Shown here: positions 8,956 to 19,663 of the stretch, in pieces
Layout: each line of letters opens with the position of its first letter
How positions within the stretch are numbered: the stretch's first letter is position 1
NCBI GenBank assembly: GCA_009829735.1
Contig: CM020618.1
Location: 7,504,627-7,568,626, forward strand
Reading direction: 5' to 3'
DNA length: 64,000 nucleotides
Source: Pyropia yezoensis
Lineage: Eukaryota; Rhodophyta; Bangiophyceae; Bangiales; Bangiaceae
Translations under genes and position numbers: made by a program
The notes under the pieces: generated by a model
What the model was told of the DNA's origin: nothing
Databases searched by the model: none
What the model saw: the letters and a program-made list of their open reading frames with translations, nothing else

Positions 8956-10438
8956 CTAGAGCCCCATACAGTTGGCGTAGTATGTGGTCGTCGCGGGCCA
9001 GTCGCTAAACACGCCACGCACCCGCACCTGTTGGGCAAGCACATCCAGGACGGTCAGGACGTCCCCGTCGGTCTGGGCCAGCCGCGGGAGGGTTTGGAAG
9101 TACCACCCCGCGGGAGGCGAGCCAGACCGCTCCAGCGTCCACGCAATGAGGTCAATGCCCGCCGCGGCCGCGGCAGTCGCATAGACCGACGGGCGGATGG
9201 CGTCCCCCTCCTCCCGCAGCAGCATCCACAGTGGCGAGCCGAGCGTGCGCACGCCCGCGGCAGACAGCTCGTCCATGGAGGGCGCCCAGCTGGGCGGGCG
9301 GGTATGGTTGAACGGCGGCTCGTTGTAGCGGCCGTCGAGGTAGATGGCCTGGCGGCCAAAGCGGGGTTCCGCCGACAGCCAGTACCGCACGTCGTCAAGC
9401 GCAAAGCTCTGTGGCCGCACCTCCTCGGGGGGTACTCCCGCGGCCTTGTACTCGTCAATGAGGGCCTGCGCGTAGGCCGCCTGCGTCAGCCCCCGGAAGG
9501 GCATGGCCACGGCGGGGGGCTTGAGCTCGGGGGTGAACCGCGCGCCGAGGGAGCGGATGAGACGGATGGACTCGGCGTGCGTGAGGAGGGTGCCCGTCGC
9601 CCCGCCTGACGCGTACAGGTCGGTGCGGGAGGCGGGGGTGCCGGCCATGTAGGCCTCGACGGTGGTGGCCGACTCGTCGGCGCCGTCCATTTTGCCTGTG
9701 AGGGTGCGGAACTCGGCCAGCGTCAGGTCCGAGGCGCAACACGACGCGGTGGCCGCGGTGCTGTTGGTGGCGGGCGAAAAGGGGGTGGTGCACTTGGCTG
9801 CCAGGGCCGTCGCCAAGATGTTGGTGGAGGTGTGGAGGTCGCACTGTGCGTGGCGGCACACGAGCTGCTTGTCCTTGGTAAACGTGACGTCGCCTGAGTG
9901 TGCGGGCAGGGGTGGGGAAGGGGAGAAAAGGAGGTGCATCCAACCGTGCGACAATGCCAAAGGGTTGGGGCAAGGGGGACCACCGGTCGTGTGAGAGCGA
10001 GAACTAGATCGGGGAAGACAGAGCCAGCGAGGAGGGAAAGTGACAGCTCTGGCAGACACGAGACGCCCCGCACGTACACTCGATGATCCCCGCGCCCATC
10101 CGGGCGGCGGCGACGTAGCTCTCCTTGGTGTGCTCTGGGAACATGAGTGGCGCCCCACGGTGGCCAATGGACCAGTCCGTCCGGGTGGCCACCTGTCCCG
10201 CGCACGCCTCCAGGCGGGAGCGCAGCGCCCTTGACCGCACGCCGTCCATGAGGAAGAAGGGGCGTGGCCCGTACGTGACGGGCGTGGCGGGGGCAGGTCC
10301 GCCGCTCGAGCCGGGGCGACGGGAAGGGTCGGGGGACGGTGCGGGTGCCCCGGCTGAAGGCGCCGCCGCCGACAGGCCCAGGGCGGCGGCCACGGCCACC
10401 GCTGACGCTGCCGCCACCGCCCAGTGGAGGGCGCGCAT
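8956..10438 (-). CDS. Secreted glycerophosphodiester phosphodiesterase (GDPD), two exons
   Basis: Exon 1 is 10438-10078 and exon 2 is 9893-8956 on the minus strand, joined across a 184-bp GT-AG intron (donor GTACGT, acceptor CTCAG) in phase 1, giving 432 residues ending TAG. The N-terminus [21 protein letters not shown] is a clear signal peptide, so the enzyme is secreted or enters the endomembrane system. Catalytic features of the GDPD TIM barrel are the HRG of [15 protein letters not shown], the Glu of PEHT, and the E-x-D pair (IECDVTFTKD) formed exactly at the splice junction, followed by [16 protein letters not shown]-terminal barrel strands include [15 protein letters not shown] and [16 protein letters not shown]. 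The enzyme hydrolyses glycerophosphodiesters to glycerol-3-phosphate and an alcohol. The exact splice and intact motifs argue for a functional gene. Confidence 0.82.
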
Positions 10439-11720
10439 GGTGACCAGCGTGGGGTGGGGAGGGAGGGGATGGTGGCGGCTGCAGAGTGGGTGAGCAAGGG
10501 GCGGGGAGAGGGGGGGCAGTGGAAAGAAGAGGGGGGGGGGGAGAGGCTGAGGGAGCCGACAGAGGGGCAAGTAGAGGGGGGGGGGGCAAGGAGAGACAGC
10601 GCAAGCCTTGGATGGACCGCGTCAGTGCCCTACTCCCCCGCCCGACTCTGCCCACGCCGCTGCTAGCCGGCGTGGGGCAGGGAGCGAGGGGTACCGCAAT
10701 CGCTTACTGCTCCCATTTATACAGGCCCGCTGGGTCCTCCTTACCCTCATCCATGCCCTCCCACCATCTCCGTGGAAGCCCACATGCTACCACCACTCTC
10801 CCGGTGTACCCTCCTCATGCAAAAGGGAATGGCAGTGGACGTCTGCGAGAGGAGTATGCTCGCGGTGGGCGCCGCCAGATGGGGCGGGCCCACTGCCGCA
10901 CTGGCCGGTAGGTCTTCCCCCTGCCGCAGTTACCGGGAGGCCTCCCCCTCCGCTTGCCCCATCGTGCATCCCCACCCTCCGCAAGACAGACGGACATCGC
11001 CAGAACCGCCCAATCGTCCATCATGCCCGCTCGAGGGGGCCGTCGGTCCGCCCACCGGCGGGTGGCCATTCGCGGGCGCACCGCGCGTGGATCGCGCTGG
11101 GATCCCCGAACCTGCCTTGGCAACGATTCAGAATCTCGCCATCCGGTGAGGAAAGTTCGTACAGTACAGTACCCGTACAAGTCTTTCCCTCCAGCAGTGA
11201 GAATTCCACGAGAGGCTGTCCAAAAATTCAAACAGGGCGCACTTGGCCGTGACACTCGTCTAGCCCACCCACGCCCTACTCCTTGCCACGGCACCCCCGC
11301 TGCAACCAGCTGGTTGTGCCTACAGCGCCTGCTGTGGGAGCTGCTGGCAACACCCACGCACGGCGCATCGTGGCTGGTGTCACAATGCCTGGGTGAGCCC
11401 AGTCATTGTTGTTTCGCAGCGTCGGCCGAGCCTCGTCCACGGGCGGGCGCCCCCGCCCGCGATGCGCGACGCGGCCGGTGCGTGCTGCCTGGTCCTGGTC
11501 GGTCTGGATTCCACGTAGGTGGAGAGTGCCTCCTTCAGCGGACCGGGGCCGACGGCCGGTGCCTGATCCCCCGCAGCCGCCTCGCCCCCCCCCCCCCTCG
11601 CCTCCATTCCTCCCGCCCCCTCGCCGCTTGCTTGCACCCCATCTCTGACCAAGTCCCACACTCGTTAGCCGCGGTGCGCCCCTCCCCTCCCTACGTGTCG
11701 GATTTCCCCGTTCCGACACC
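10439..11720. other. Intergenic between divergent GDPD and DYNLL genes
   Basis: Apart from the TATA candidate no feature is convincing. Open frames on both strands are low-complexity or lack domain signals. A small cluster of GTAC-containing palindromic words (CGTACAGTACAGTACCCGTAC) sits at 11158-11178. Confidence 0.45.
10715..10721 (-). promoter_or_regulatory. TATA-box candidate for the GDPD gene
   Basis: The minus strand reads TATAAAT here, 277 bp upstream of the GDPD start codon, within an otherwise GC-rich region. Confidence 0.4.
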
Positions 11721-12526
11721 ATGACGGACAAGGAGCAGCTGGTGTCCGAAGGGGAGGCGCGGGTAGTGGTCAAGGCCGCAGACATGGCCGAGGACATGCA
11801 GCAAGAAGCCATCAATGTGGCCATTGAGGTGCGTGGCCCCGTCCTGATCTCTGTGGCCTCTGCTATGCCGGGGTTTGCTCCCGAACCCCTCGCTCCCTGC
11901 TCGGTGTGCGTGGCCCACGCGGTCTTGGGCGGCGGGGCGGTGGGGGGCGATGCTCCGGGGGCACCTTGGGCGTGCTCCCCTGTTTTGTGGGGCACACCCG
12001 GTAGGCGATGGCTCTGTTACAAGTCGACCAGAACTGACAGCTCTCCTGTACTGCCATCATGAGCCCGCCTCTCCCCCCGCCTACGTTTGCCTTCTGTCTA
12101 CCTTCTTATATATTTCTTGGTGTTGGTTTTGGTCTCTGCTTGGCGCTTTACGCCCTTTTGACTTCCTTCCGGTCTCATCCTCTCCATCATGTGCCTCTTC
12201 CTTGCACGCGCCCCCGGCGTCCCCCCCCCCTATTGCACGTGCCTCTCCCCGTCCCCCTCTTTCCCTCGTGGCAGGCGCTCGCCCAGCATGCGGTGGAGCG
12301 CGACGTGGCTCGGTCGGTCAAGACCGCTTTTGACGCGGCCTATGGTCCCGCCTGGCACTGTGTGGTCGGCCGCGACTACGGCTCGTACGTGACGCACGAG
12401 GTGGGGGCGTTTGTCTACTTTTTCGTGGGCGGTTGGAGCGTCTTGCTCTTCCGGGCGGGGTGGGTTGGCAGCGAGGGAGGGGGGGCGGAGGGCGGGGGGG
12501 ACGAGGGGGGGTCGAGTGCTCGGTGA
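11721..12526 (+). CDS. Dynein light chain LC8 (DYNLL type), two exons
   Basis: Exon 1 is 11721-11828 and exon 2 is 12275-12526, with a 446-bp intron (donor GTGCGT, acceptor GGCAG) in phase 0; the product is 119 residues. Exon 1 gives VVVKAADMAEDMQQEAINVAIE and exon 2 continues ALAQHAVERDVARSVKTAF and then WHCVVGRDYGSYVTHEVGAF, YFFVGGWSVLLFRAG. This is collinear with LC8 over its whole 89-residue fold, including the GSYVTHE strand that forms the target-binding groove. About 21 Gly/Ser/Glu-rich residues extend the C-terminus beyond the usual end. LC8 is a dimeric hub that binds short linear motifs and works both in dynein and independently of it, so its presence alone does not prove dynein motors. 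Confidence 0.9.
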
Positions 12527-13668
12527 AAGAGGGACTCTAAGGGACGCGCAGAGCCCAAGGCACGCGCACAGGGTGAGCAGGGGATGGAGGGGAGTGGTGG
12601 GGGCGGCCAGGTTGCGCGGGTACAATGCAGAAGGGACAAGGAAAGCAGAAGCAGGAGCAGCCCCTGGGAGAGGTTGCGTTGATGGCCGCAAAAGAATAAC
12701 AACGCCCGTGCTACCGGCGGCCGCCTCTCGTCTCTCCGGCTGGTGGGAGATGAAGGGACGTGAGGAAGTACTGGCTTTAGTGGGGCGGGCTTCCCAAGCA
12801 TCGATGGAGGTGGGGAGGGGCAGGTGCTTTTCGCTTTTCCCCCGCCTGGAATCGCGCGTCGCCGTGCGCACAGTTGGGTCGCGGCGGGCCGACCCGCTCG
12901 CGGCGGTGAAGGAGTTCCCTGGCAAGCACCGGGGTGCTTCCCCGCTAGACACTCGCCTTGGCGCCCACCGCGCCCATCCAGCGGTTGGGCTCATGTCTGC
13001 GGGCGGCCGGGGGCAGCCACGCATGCCGTCCGCCCTCCCACCCTCCATCTGAGGTGTGGGCCGCTGAAACTGGGCGCTTCTCCCACCTTCCCCCCATAAT
13101 CTCTCCCCTTGAGGCTCGCCCCTGTCCCTTGTGTTGTCTCCACTTGTGCACATTCCCCCAGGCAGAGGGGGAGCGGAGGGGGAAGGACGCGGATTCCGCG
13201 TCGGGGATAGTGGGGAAGTGGTGAAGGGACGCGGACTTCGTTTCGGGACGGCGTGTCAGAAACTGTAGCACTTCGTTGAAAAAGTAGTATGTAGACCGGC
13301 TTTTTTCTTTCTGGATGCACTTAGTTAACACAAGTACATACTCTGATGCGAACCGGCAACCGGGACGACTCCCACACGCTTTCAGTCGGCTGGCGAGAGG
13401 AGCGCCCGTTTCTTTTGTCAGTCATCCCGGCTCACGTGAGAAGAGGGCAGACGCACGGCACAGGGCGATTTGCGCCAAGCATCCCCGTCCGCGCCTCCCT
13501 CCCCTCTTCTCCGTTCCATTCCCTCCTTGTATCTCTCCGCCACCCCCCCCCCCCAACGTAACTGTATCCCTCCTCTTCGTTCCATTCCTTCGCTGCATCT
13601 CTCCACCACCCTCCCTCCCCCCCGCGTCACTGTACCCCTCCCTCACGTCACCCTCTTCCGAGGGCATC
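12527..13668. other. Intergenic between DYNLL and gelsolin-like genes
   Basis: No gene is supported. The right half contains pyrimidine-rich stretches (TCCCTCC-type) immediately before the gelsolin-like start, consistent with a 5' UTR/core promoter. No TATA box is obvious. Confidence 0.45.
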
Positions 13669-14967
13669 ATGGCCGACCAAGCGGGGTGCACCCCCAACCT
13701 CAAGCGGTTGCTGCCGTTCGCGAAAAAGGCTTTTGATATGTACCAGAAGCACCAAGCGAAGAAGACTGGCGGTGGCGACGGCGGCGACGGTACCCGCGGT
13801 GGCGGCGGCGGCGGGCTGATGGACATGGTGGGCGGGCTGGCGGGCGCTGCTGGGGTGGCGCCGCCCAAGTGGATGGCCACCAACATTGGTGGCATTGGGA
13901 CGGACGAGGACAAGGCACTGCGCCAAAAGGCGGCCGCCTCTGAGGGCGCCTTTGCCGGCGCTGGCACGTCGCCCGGCCTCGAGGTGTGGCGGGTGGAGGC
14001 ACTCGCGCCCGTGCGCCAGCCGCCCTTCCCGAACTCCCACGCATCCTTCTTTTCGGGCGACTCATACATTCTGCTCCACACACGCAGCAAGGTGGAGAAT
14101 CCGTCGGCGCTCGAGTGGGACCTCTACTTTCTCCTCGGCTCCGAGTCGTCCCAAGACGAAAAAGGTGCAGCCGCGTACTTTGTGGTAAACCTGGACGACC
14201 TCCTTGGCACCAAACCTGTCCAGCACCGGGAGGTGCAGGGGCAAGAGAGCAACGCCTTCCTCGGCCTCTTTGGTGGTGCCGTTGTGTACATGGACGGCGG
14301 GGTGGCAAGCGGCTTCAAGTCTGGCACTCCGGAGGCGTACGACCCGCGGCTGCTGCGTGTCAAAGGTGCCAATGCTGACACGGTGCGGGTGTCACAGGTG
14401 CCCCTGGAGGCCGCCTCCCTCAATGCTGGCGATGTCTTCCTCCTCGACGCGGGCGAGTCGTTGGTCCTTTACTGTGGCTCGGAGTCCAACCCGCTGGAAC
14501 AGAGGCGGGGAGGCGAGCTGCTGGGCGCCCTCAAGGACGAGCGCAAGGCGGATGGGGAGCGGGTGGATGGGGAGGCGGAGCTGGCCGCAAGCGCCCCCTT
14601 TTGGGCAGCGGTCAACGGGGGCACCCCGGCGACGGTTGCACCGGCAATCGCAGACGCGGTCGACGCGGAAGTCCCGGCGGGGCCGACCAAGCTATTCAAG
14701 CTGTCCGACGAGAGCGGGACGGTGGTAATTGGCCAAACCGCCGAAGGCACTCCGCTCCCCGCGCCCACCCCGGCGGACGTATGGGTCGTCACCCGTGGCG
14801 CGGAGATGTTCGTCGCGGTCGGCGATGGCGCCAGCTCCGCCGAGCGAGTGTACGTGGTGAACCGGGTGGACGCGATTGTCGAGGCAGTGGGGCTGCCCCC
14901 CGCCAGCCGGGTGACCTTCTTTTCGCGCGAGGCCGACCGGGGCTTGTGGAACTCCTTCTTTGAGTAA
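13669..14967 (+). CDS. Gelsolin/severin-like actin-binding protein, three gelsolin domains
   Basis: From ATG at 13669 the single-exon gene encodes 432 residues, ending TAA. A ~95-residue N-terminal region (LLPFAKKAFDMYQKH then a Gly-rich linker) precedes three gelsolin-like domains. Domain 1 (about 105-220) has LEVWRVEALAPV, SFFSGDSYILLHT, EWDLYFLLGSESSQDEKGAAA, the family's I-G-x-x-S-S-x-D-E-x-G-A-A signature. Domain 2 (about 225-335) has PRLLRVKG and NAGDVFLLDAGESLVLYCGSESN. Domain 3 (about 341-432) has KLFKLSDESG, PADVWVVTRGAEMFVAVGDGAS and ends in FFE. Three-domain members (severin, fragmin, CapG) sever or cap actin filaments in a calcium-dependent way. The activity here is inferred from domain content; the third domain's D-V-W-V-V and V-A-V-G-x-G replace the usual D-x-F/Y-I-L-D and W-x-G-K/R. 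Confidence 0.8.
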   Translation: MADQAGCTPNLKRLLPFAKKAFDMYQKHQAKKTGGGDGGDGTRGGGGGGLMDMVGGLAGAAGVAPPKWMATNIGGIGTDEDKALRQKAAASEGAFAGAGTSPGLEVWRVEALAPVRQPPFPNSHASFFSGDSYILLHTRSKVENPSALEWDLYFLLGSESSQDEKGAAAYFVVNLDDLLGTKPVQHREVQGQESNAFLGLFGGAVVYMDGGVASGFKSGTPEAYDPRLLRVKGANADTVRVSQVPLEAASLNAGDVFLLDAGESLVLYCGSESNPLEQRRGGELLGALKDERKADGERVDGEAELAASAPFWAAVNGGTPATVAPAIADAVDAEVPAGPTKLFKLSDESGTVVIGQTAEGTPLPAPTPADVWVVTRGAEMFVAVGDGASSAERVYVVNRVDAIVEAVGLPPASRVTFFSREADRGLWNSFFE

Positions 14968-16297
14968 CGGGGGAGGACGCAGGGGACCGGAAGCCCAGCG
15001 CTGGCCGGGCCATCTCTTCCTTGCCTGAGCCAGGCTCGGGGTTGTGCACTTTCTTTGAGAGACATGGGGGGACGACTGGGGGGGGGTGCACCAAGCCAGT
15101 GTCACCTTCTATTCGTGAGGGGTCGGCCGGGCGCTAAGCTGATTCTATGAGTGAAAAGAGGCGGGAGGGGGGAAGATGGAGAGAAGGATGAGGTGGAGTG
15201 GGCGACAGCGAAAGATGGATTGGCGAGAGAGAGCAGCTCGATGAGATTCGAAGGGCGGAGGACAGAGAAGAACGAAGGGGGGAGAAGAGAACCATGACGA
15301 ACATGCCACCCGCGGGTCCTAGCAGCCAGCGCATGACCGCAGCACATGAGCAAAAAGAACACCTGATGCGTACGAGCCATGGAAATCGGCGGCCGCCCAA
15401 AGCACAACAAGCACAACATGCCGCCGGTCTCCGGGCGGAAGCGCAACACCGATCAGTGGCTCCCGACGGCCACGGTGCCGCTTCCGCGCAAGCAAGTCAT
15501 CCCTGCCTCACAATGGGGCGGCTCACTCTCCTGGTCGCACGGCAGGGCCCTATCCCTCCCGCCCCCTCCGCACGCCCGTGTGGGGGGCTACCCGACACTC
15601 GACCAAAAACTCGCCTCCTCCCCCCCCTCATCCCGTCTCCAAGACCAAGGGGGTCGTGCCAAGGGAGACCCCAAGGGGACGCGGCAGCGGCCCCCCCCAC
15701 CGCAGATGTGTCGATGCCGGCGTCGTGTAGTGCGGTGCGGGCTGCCAACCGGCGGGCAGCTGCCCGATCGAGCGGCCCGCCGCCACAAAGCCAGCCACAG
15801 GGCGGCGGGCGCGTGCGACAACCGCACCGAGGCAAGTAGGCGAAGACGGCGGCGGCGCGGCACGAGCCGGGGCCGCAAGGGGGTGCGCGGCACGAGCCGG
15901 GGCCGCAAGGGGGTGCGCGGCGACCCAACAGCGGCGGGGGGCAGCTCGCAACGGCAAAAGCGTCGAGGGGTCCCTCCCGCCCCCCGCCTACCGCCCATAC
16001 CCCCGCCCGTCCTGCGTGCCCTGTGTCAGTGCCATCCCGGGCGCGTCAAGGAAACAAGAAAACCACAGCGAGATGGGCGACGAACCAGCCGCGCAAAGAC
16101 AGCCGCTCGTCGTTCTTGCTGCCATGTCAGTACCCTGCTGTGTCCGCCGCGACGGCCGCGTGCACGCACACCCTCATACCGCTGGGACGCTCCCGGTTCC
16201 GCCCAGCACGTTGCGTACGAAACCCGCGCCAGAGCAGCCCGCAACACAACCACGGCCACACCATCCCTCTCCCCACAGCCCCTTTACCACTGTCCAA
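14968..16297. other. Intergenic between convergent gelsolin-like and PRCC-like genes
   Basis: No supported gene. Long open frames in 15.4-16.4 kb are Pro/Arg-rich and overlap on opposite strands, as expected from GC content. The 3' ends of both flanking genes lie at the borders. Confidence 0.45.
15857..15920. repeat. 30-bp tandem duplication
   Basis: Two identical 30-bp units, 15857-15886 and 15887-15916, followed by the first bases of a third. Confidence 0.85.
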
Positions 16298-17577
16298 CTA
16301 GAAAAAACGTACCCGCACCCGCAGCGCATCCTGCTGCCGCGCCTCAGTGGTGGCCGCCACCACCGCCGCCGCCGCCGCCACAGTACTGATCTGGTGCCGC
16401 TGCCGCAGCAGCCGCACCCGCTTCTTGTCCCCCACGCCGCCGTCGCTGCCGCCATCACCACCACCAGCCCCGTCACCGCCGCCTAGGCTCCCAGCCGCCG
16501 CCGCCGCAGCACCGCCCGCGGTCGCACGGTGGAGGGCCTCGCGACCAGCGGCGGCGGCGGCGGCTCCCACCGCCACGGTCACGCCGCCAGCGTCCGCGTC
16601 GGTGGCGGCGAGCAGGGCGGGCCCCGCCACGGGCGCGACAGCCGTCCCGGCGGCGGCGTCGCGGGCAAACTCCCGCTCCGCGTCTCCGCCAGCGGCGGCG
16701 ATAAGGTCCGCAAGGCTCGCGGGCTCTTCGACGGCAGCGACAAGGGGAGCGGGGGTCGCCCCCACGTCGAAGGGGGGGGGGGCGTCGGGTACGGCGGGGG
16801 GGGGGGGGGGGCGCGCCTCGTCGCCTCCGCGTCCGCCCCGCCCGTGTCACCAGGCAGCGGCACCACGCCGAAGGCGGTGGGTGTGCTACCGTCGGCGCCT
16901 CCTTCCCACCCAAGCTCCCCTCCACGCCCGTCTGTCTTTGCTGCCGCCGCCGCCGCTGCCCGCCGCCGAAGGGGCAACGACCGGCGGCTGCCCGGGGGCG
17001 GCGGCGGGTGCGCGGCGCTGGCGGCGGTGGGCGCGGCGGCCTCTTCAGCCGACGAAGCCTCGGCCGACGACGGCTCCCCGGCGGCGTGGGCGGCGGCCGC
17101 TCCCGCCATCGCCACCGCCGGCAGGGCGCGCAAGCCACCAGCCGCACCCACCGAGGCGCCCGGGACGGGAGCGGAGGCGGCGGCCCCGCCGTCTGCCGCC
17201 GCCGCCGCTGCCTGAAGCCGCCGGCGCACCGCCGCAGCGGCGGCAGCGGCGGCCAGCAGCGACGGCGGCGGTCGGCGGGGCGCCGCGCCGGGATGTGTAC
17301 TCGCAGAAGGCGGGAGTGGGGAGGGGCCAGCGGCGGCGTCAGCAGCGGCGGTGGCGGTGGGGACGGCCGTTGTGGAGGCGTCAGCGACGCTGCCAGAGGG
17401 GCGACCCCGCTTGACGCCCCGGGGGGAGTGGCCTACGGGAGGCGCCGCGGCCGCCGCGGTGAGGGCCGGCAGCGGCGGCGGCGGTAATGACGGTGCCCCG
17501 GGCGGCGGCGGGGAAGAGGGAGGTGAAGACGAAGAAGAGCCAGAAGAGCTGGCGTACGTGGCAAAGAGGGACGCCAT
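16298..17577 (-). CDS. PRCC-like proline-rich nuclear protein, frame broken in a poly-G run
   Basis: The N-terminus at 17577, MASLFATYASSSGSSSSSPP, resembles the MSLVAYASS-Pro-rich start of the PRCC family (mitotic checkpoint/splicing-associated proline-rich proteins), and the protein is Pro/Ala/Ser-rich. The frame is open to 16579. A second minus-strand frame, offset by one base, carries the likely C-terminus: APPPFDVGATPAPLV, SLADLIAAAGGDAEREF and a basic helix KKRVRLLRQRHQIS ending RVRVRFF at 16298. Frames meet at a run of about 16 G at 16796-16811, so a one-base length error or mutation there joins them. The HQI-containing terminal helix also recalls PRCC, but the similarity is short. An unrelated low-complexity protein is the alternative. 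Confidence 0.42.
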
Positions 17578-18185
17578 GGCCGCCCGCAGTGGACAGAGGG
17601 GGGGGAGGGCAGAAGGCGGGGAGGGCGGTGCTGTGGATGACTGAGACGAAGCCGCCGTCACGACAGGCTGGGCGCGGCGACCGTCACACGTGGCAGTACC
17701 TCAAGACAAGTTTTTTCAAGTCCCCCATTTAATTGTTTGATTTTACGTTACACGGACGATTCAGGACAGGACCAGGTCGGAAGGTGACGCCGTCCGAGCT
17801 GCAGCGACCCCTCTCCTCGCGCCACTGCCACAGCCGCGTAGCAACTGGAAGGAGGCAGTTGCGTGAATAGATATTCCATCGTCAAAGTCGCGCCCGACGT
17901 GCATCCTAGCGGCCGCATCCAACCTCGGCTCCGCACTGGGGAGAGGCGGGTGAGGGGTGGCGGCGGCAATCGGACCGCCGCGACGAGGATGGGGCGCCCG
18001 CACAGGTACACCGCCGCTGGGAGGGCACCGATAGTGCCCGTCAATGGCGAAAGCCGGAGCTGCCGGCGCCCGCCCCTAAAAAAGTCCAGTCCCCCTGCCG
18101 ATGCCGCTCAGGTGCTGCTGCTCAAGAACAACGAGCAGGGGCGAAGGATGTCCGCTGCCCACCGCCACAGCCCCCACCCCGGCCC
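17578..18185. other. Intergenic upstream of PRCC-like gene, downstream of F-box gene
   Basis: Contains a less GC-rich patch (TTTTTTCAAG...TTTAATTGTTTGATTTTACG) at 17709-17748, 132-171 bp upstream of the PRCC-like start, which may be promoter. Nothing else is recognised. Confidence 0.4.
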
Positions 18186-19157
18186 CTACAGGTACAAGTC
18201 AGACCGCACGGTGAGAGATGCCAGATGCCGCTCGCCCAACCAGGACGTTACCGCCGCACGGGCGGCCACGTGGGCGGGGGCGTTGGGGTTCTCTCCCCCT
18301 CCGCCCCCCCGGCCACCCACTCCCAGATTCACGTCCACCCGTCTGAGGGCGGGCAGCACCCCCGGCGCGGCGAGCCCCGCAAGCGCCGTGTGGGGCCACA
18401 CCATGGGCAGTGAAAGGGAGGCGAGAGCGGGAAAGGCGCGGGCGAGCGCGTCGACTGTCTCCGCGTCGGCCACCCCCCAGACAGTCAGCGAGCGGAGGGC
18501 CGCCCACGGGGGCGTGGCCGCCAGCAAGGCCGGCAGAGGCCCTGGTTCCCGAAACACCACACACCGGACGGTGAGCGTCAAGACGCGAACGGAGGCGAGG
18601 GTGGAAATGCGGCCGAGGAGGGCGCCCAGCTCGTCGAGGGCGTCCTCGTCAAAGGGGTAGACAACCACCTCGAGAGTGCCTAACGGGGAGGCGCTCAGCG
18701 CCGGTAGATCATTTAGGCCAGCCGCCAGCTTAGTCGACACCCCCCGCAGGGAAACCAGCGGCAGCGACGGCAGCGTCGGGAGGAAGGAGCGGAAAAACGC
18801 GAAGTCGGGGGGGAAGATGGGGTCGCCCAGCAGCACTTCCCGCACGTTGGGCGCGCGGCTCAGAAAGCCCACCACCGACGCCCGGTGGGCCTCTGCGTCT
18901 ACTTTCCCGTCGACACCACAGCGGCACTTGCGAGCGTCAAACGTGACCGCCACGGCGGTGACGGCAGCGTAGGCAGCGTCGCGGAGGGCGCGGCACGTGA
19001 GCGCAGCCGCTGCCCACGATGGGGACCGCGTCACCGTGCGAGTGCCCCGGATGGTGCGCGCCTTCCAAAGCTCCCCGACGATACGTTGAAGGAGGTCGTC
19101 GGGAAGGTCAGTGAGGGTGAGGTCGCCGGGGTGCGGAGCGGGCGCTGGCTTGTCCAT
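18186..19157 (-). CDS. F-box / leucine-rich-repeat protein
   Basis: From Met at 19157 (MDKPAPAPHPGDLTL...) the protein is 323 residues ending TAG. Residues ~13-70 form an F-box: LTDLPDDLLQRIVGELW, then the Trp-containing WAAAALTCRALRDAAYAAV helix. The rest is leucine-rich with repeated L-x-x-L patterns and TLEVVVYPF, VRVLTLTVRCVVF, LRSLTVWGV and LASLSLPMVWP, consistent with degenerate LRRs. F-box proteins bridge SKP1-cullin ligases to substrates held by the C-terminal repeats; the target is unknown. An upstream in-frame Met at 19394 exists, but the F-box starts right after 19157. The gene is divergent from ARP4. Confidence 0.75.
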   Translation of the reverse strand: MDKPAPAPHPGDLTLTDLPDDLLQRIVGELWKARTIRGTRTVTRSPSWAAAALTCRALRDAAYAAVTAVAVTFDARKCRCGVDGKVDAEAHRASVVGFLSRAPNVREVLLGDPIFPPDFAFFRSFLPTLPSLPLVSLRGVSTKLAAGLNDLPALSASPLGTLEVVVYPFDEDALDELGALLGRISTLASVRVLTLTVRCVVFREPGPLPALLAATPPWAALRSLTVWGVADAETVDALARAFPALASLSLPMVWPHTALAGLAAPGVLPALRRVDVNLGVGGRGGGGGENPNAPAHVAARAAVTSWLGERHLASLTVRSDLYL

Positions 19158-19208
19158 GCCGTCGATAAAGCGGGGGCGGGAGGGATGGACGGCGCCGCAA
19201 GCCGGGAC

Positions 19209-19214
19209 AATATA
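19209..19214 (-). promoter_or_regulatory. TATA-like element for the F-box gene
   Basis: The minus strand reads TATATT (within GGAGTATATTGTCC) about 52 bp upstream of the F-box start codon, in the 506-bp region shared with the divergent ARP4 gene (19158-19663). Confidence 0.35.
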
Positions 19215-19663
19215 CTCCGGGGGTGAGAGGTGGGGCCGTTGTTGCCAGAAAAAGGGGGGAAGGGGGCAGGTGACAGTGTCAGGGAGCAAGGGCGGTCGTC
19301 GATGCCGACTTCGGGCTATCAAGGGTGGAAGTTGCTTGAAGCACGATGCACGAAGGATGGACCCGGCCTCGACGCAATGGGATGAGAGTGACAAGTGTCA
19401 ATTATGAGGCGAACGAGTACGACACGGGACTGAATGCCAGCCCCTCTTCAGTAAAAAAGAGGCCCCCCCGTTGACCACCTGAACATTCGGTCGGATCCAC
19501 CATTGTTCCAGGTCTTGGCGCGCGCTGTCCGCTCGGCGCCGAGACGCCCATCCCGTCACGCCCGGCTCTGCTTTGCCGCTCGACGCCGCCAGAGTGCCGC
19601 ACGCCGGCGGGGTTGCGCGCGCCCCGCGCTGCGGGCGACGCCTGCCCCCGCCGCCACGCCGCC

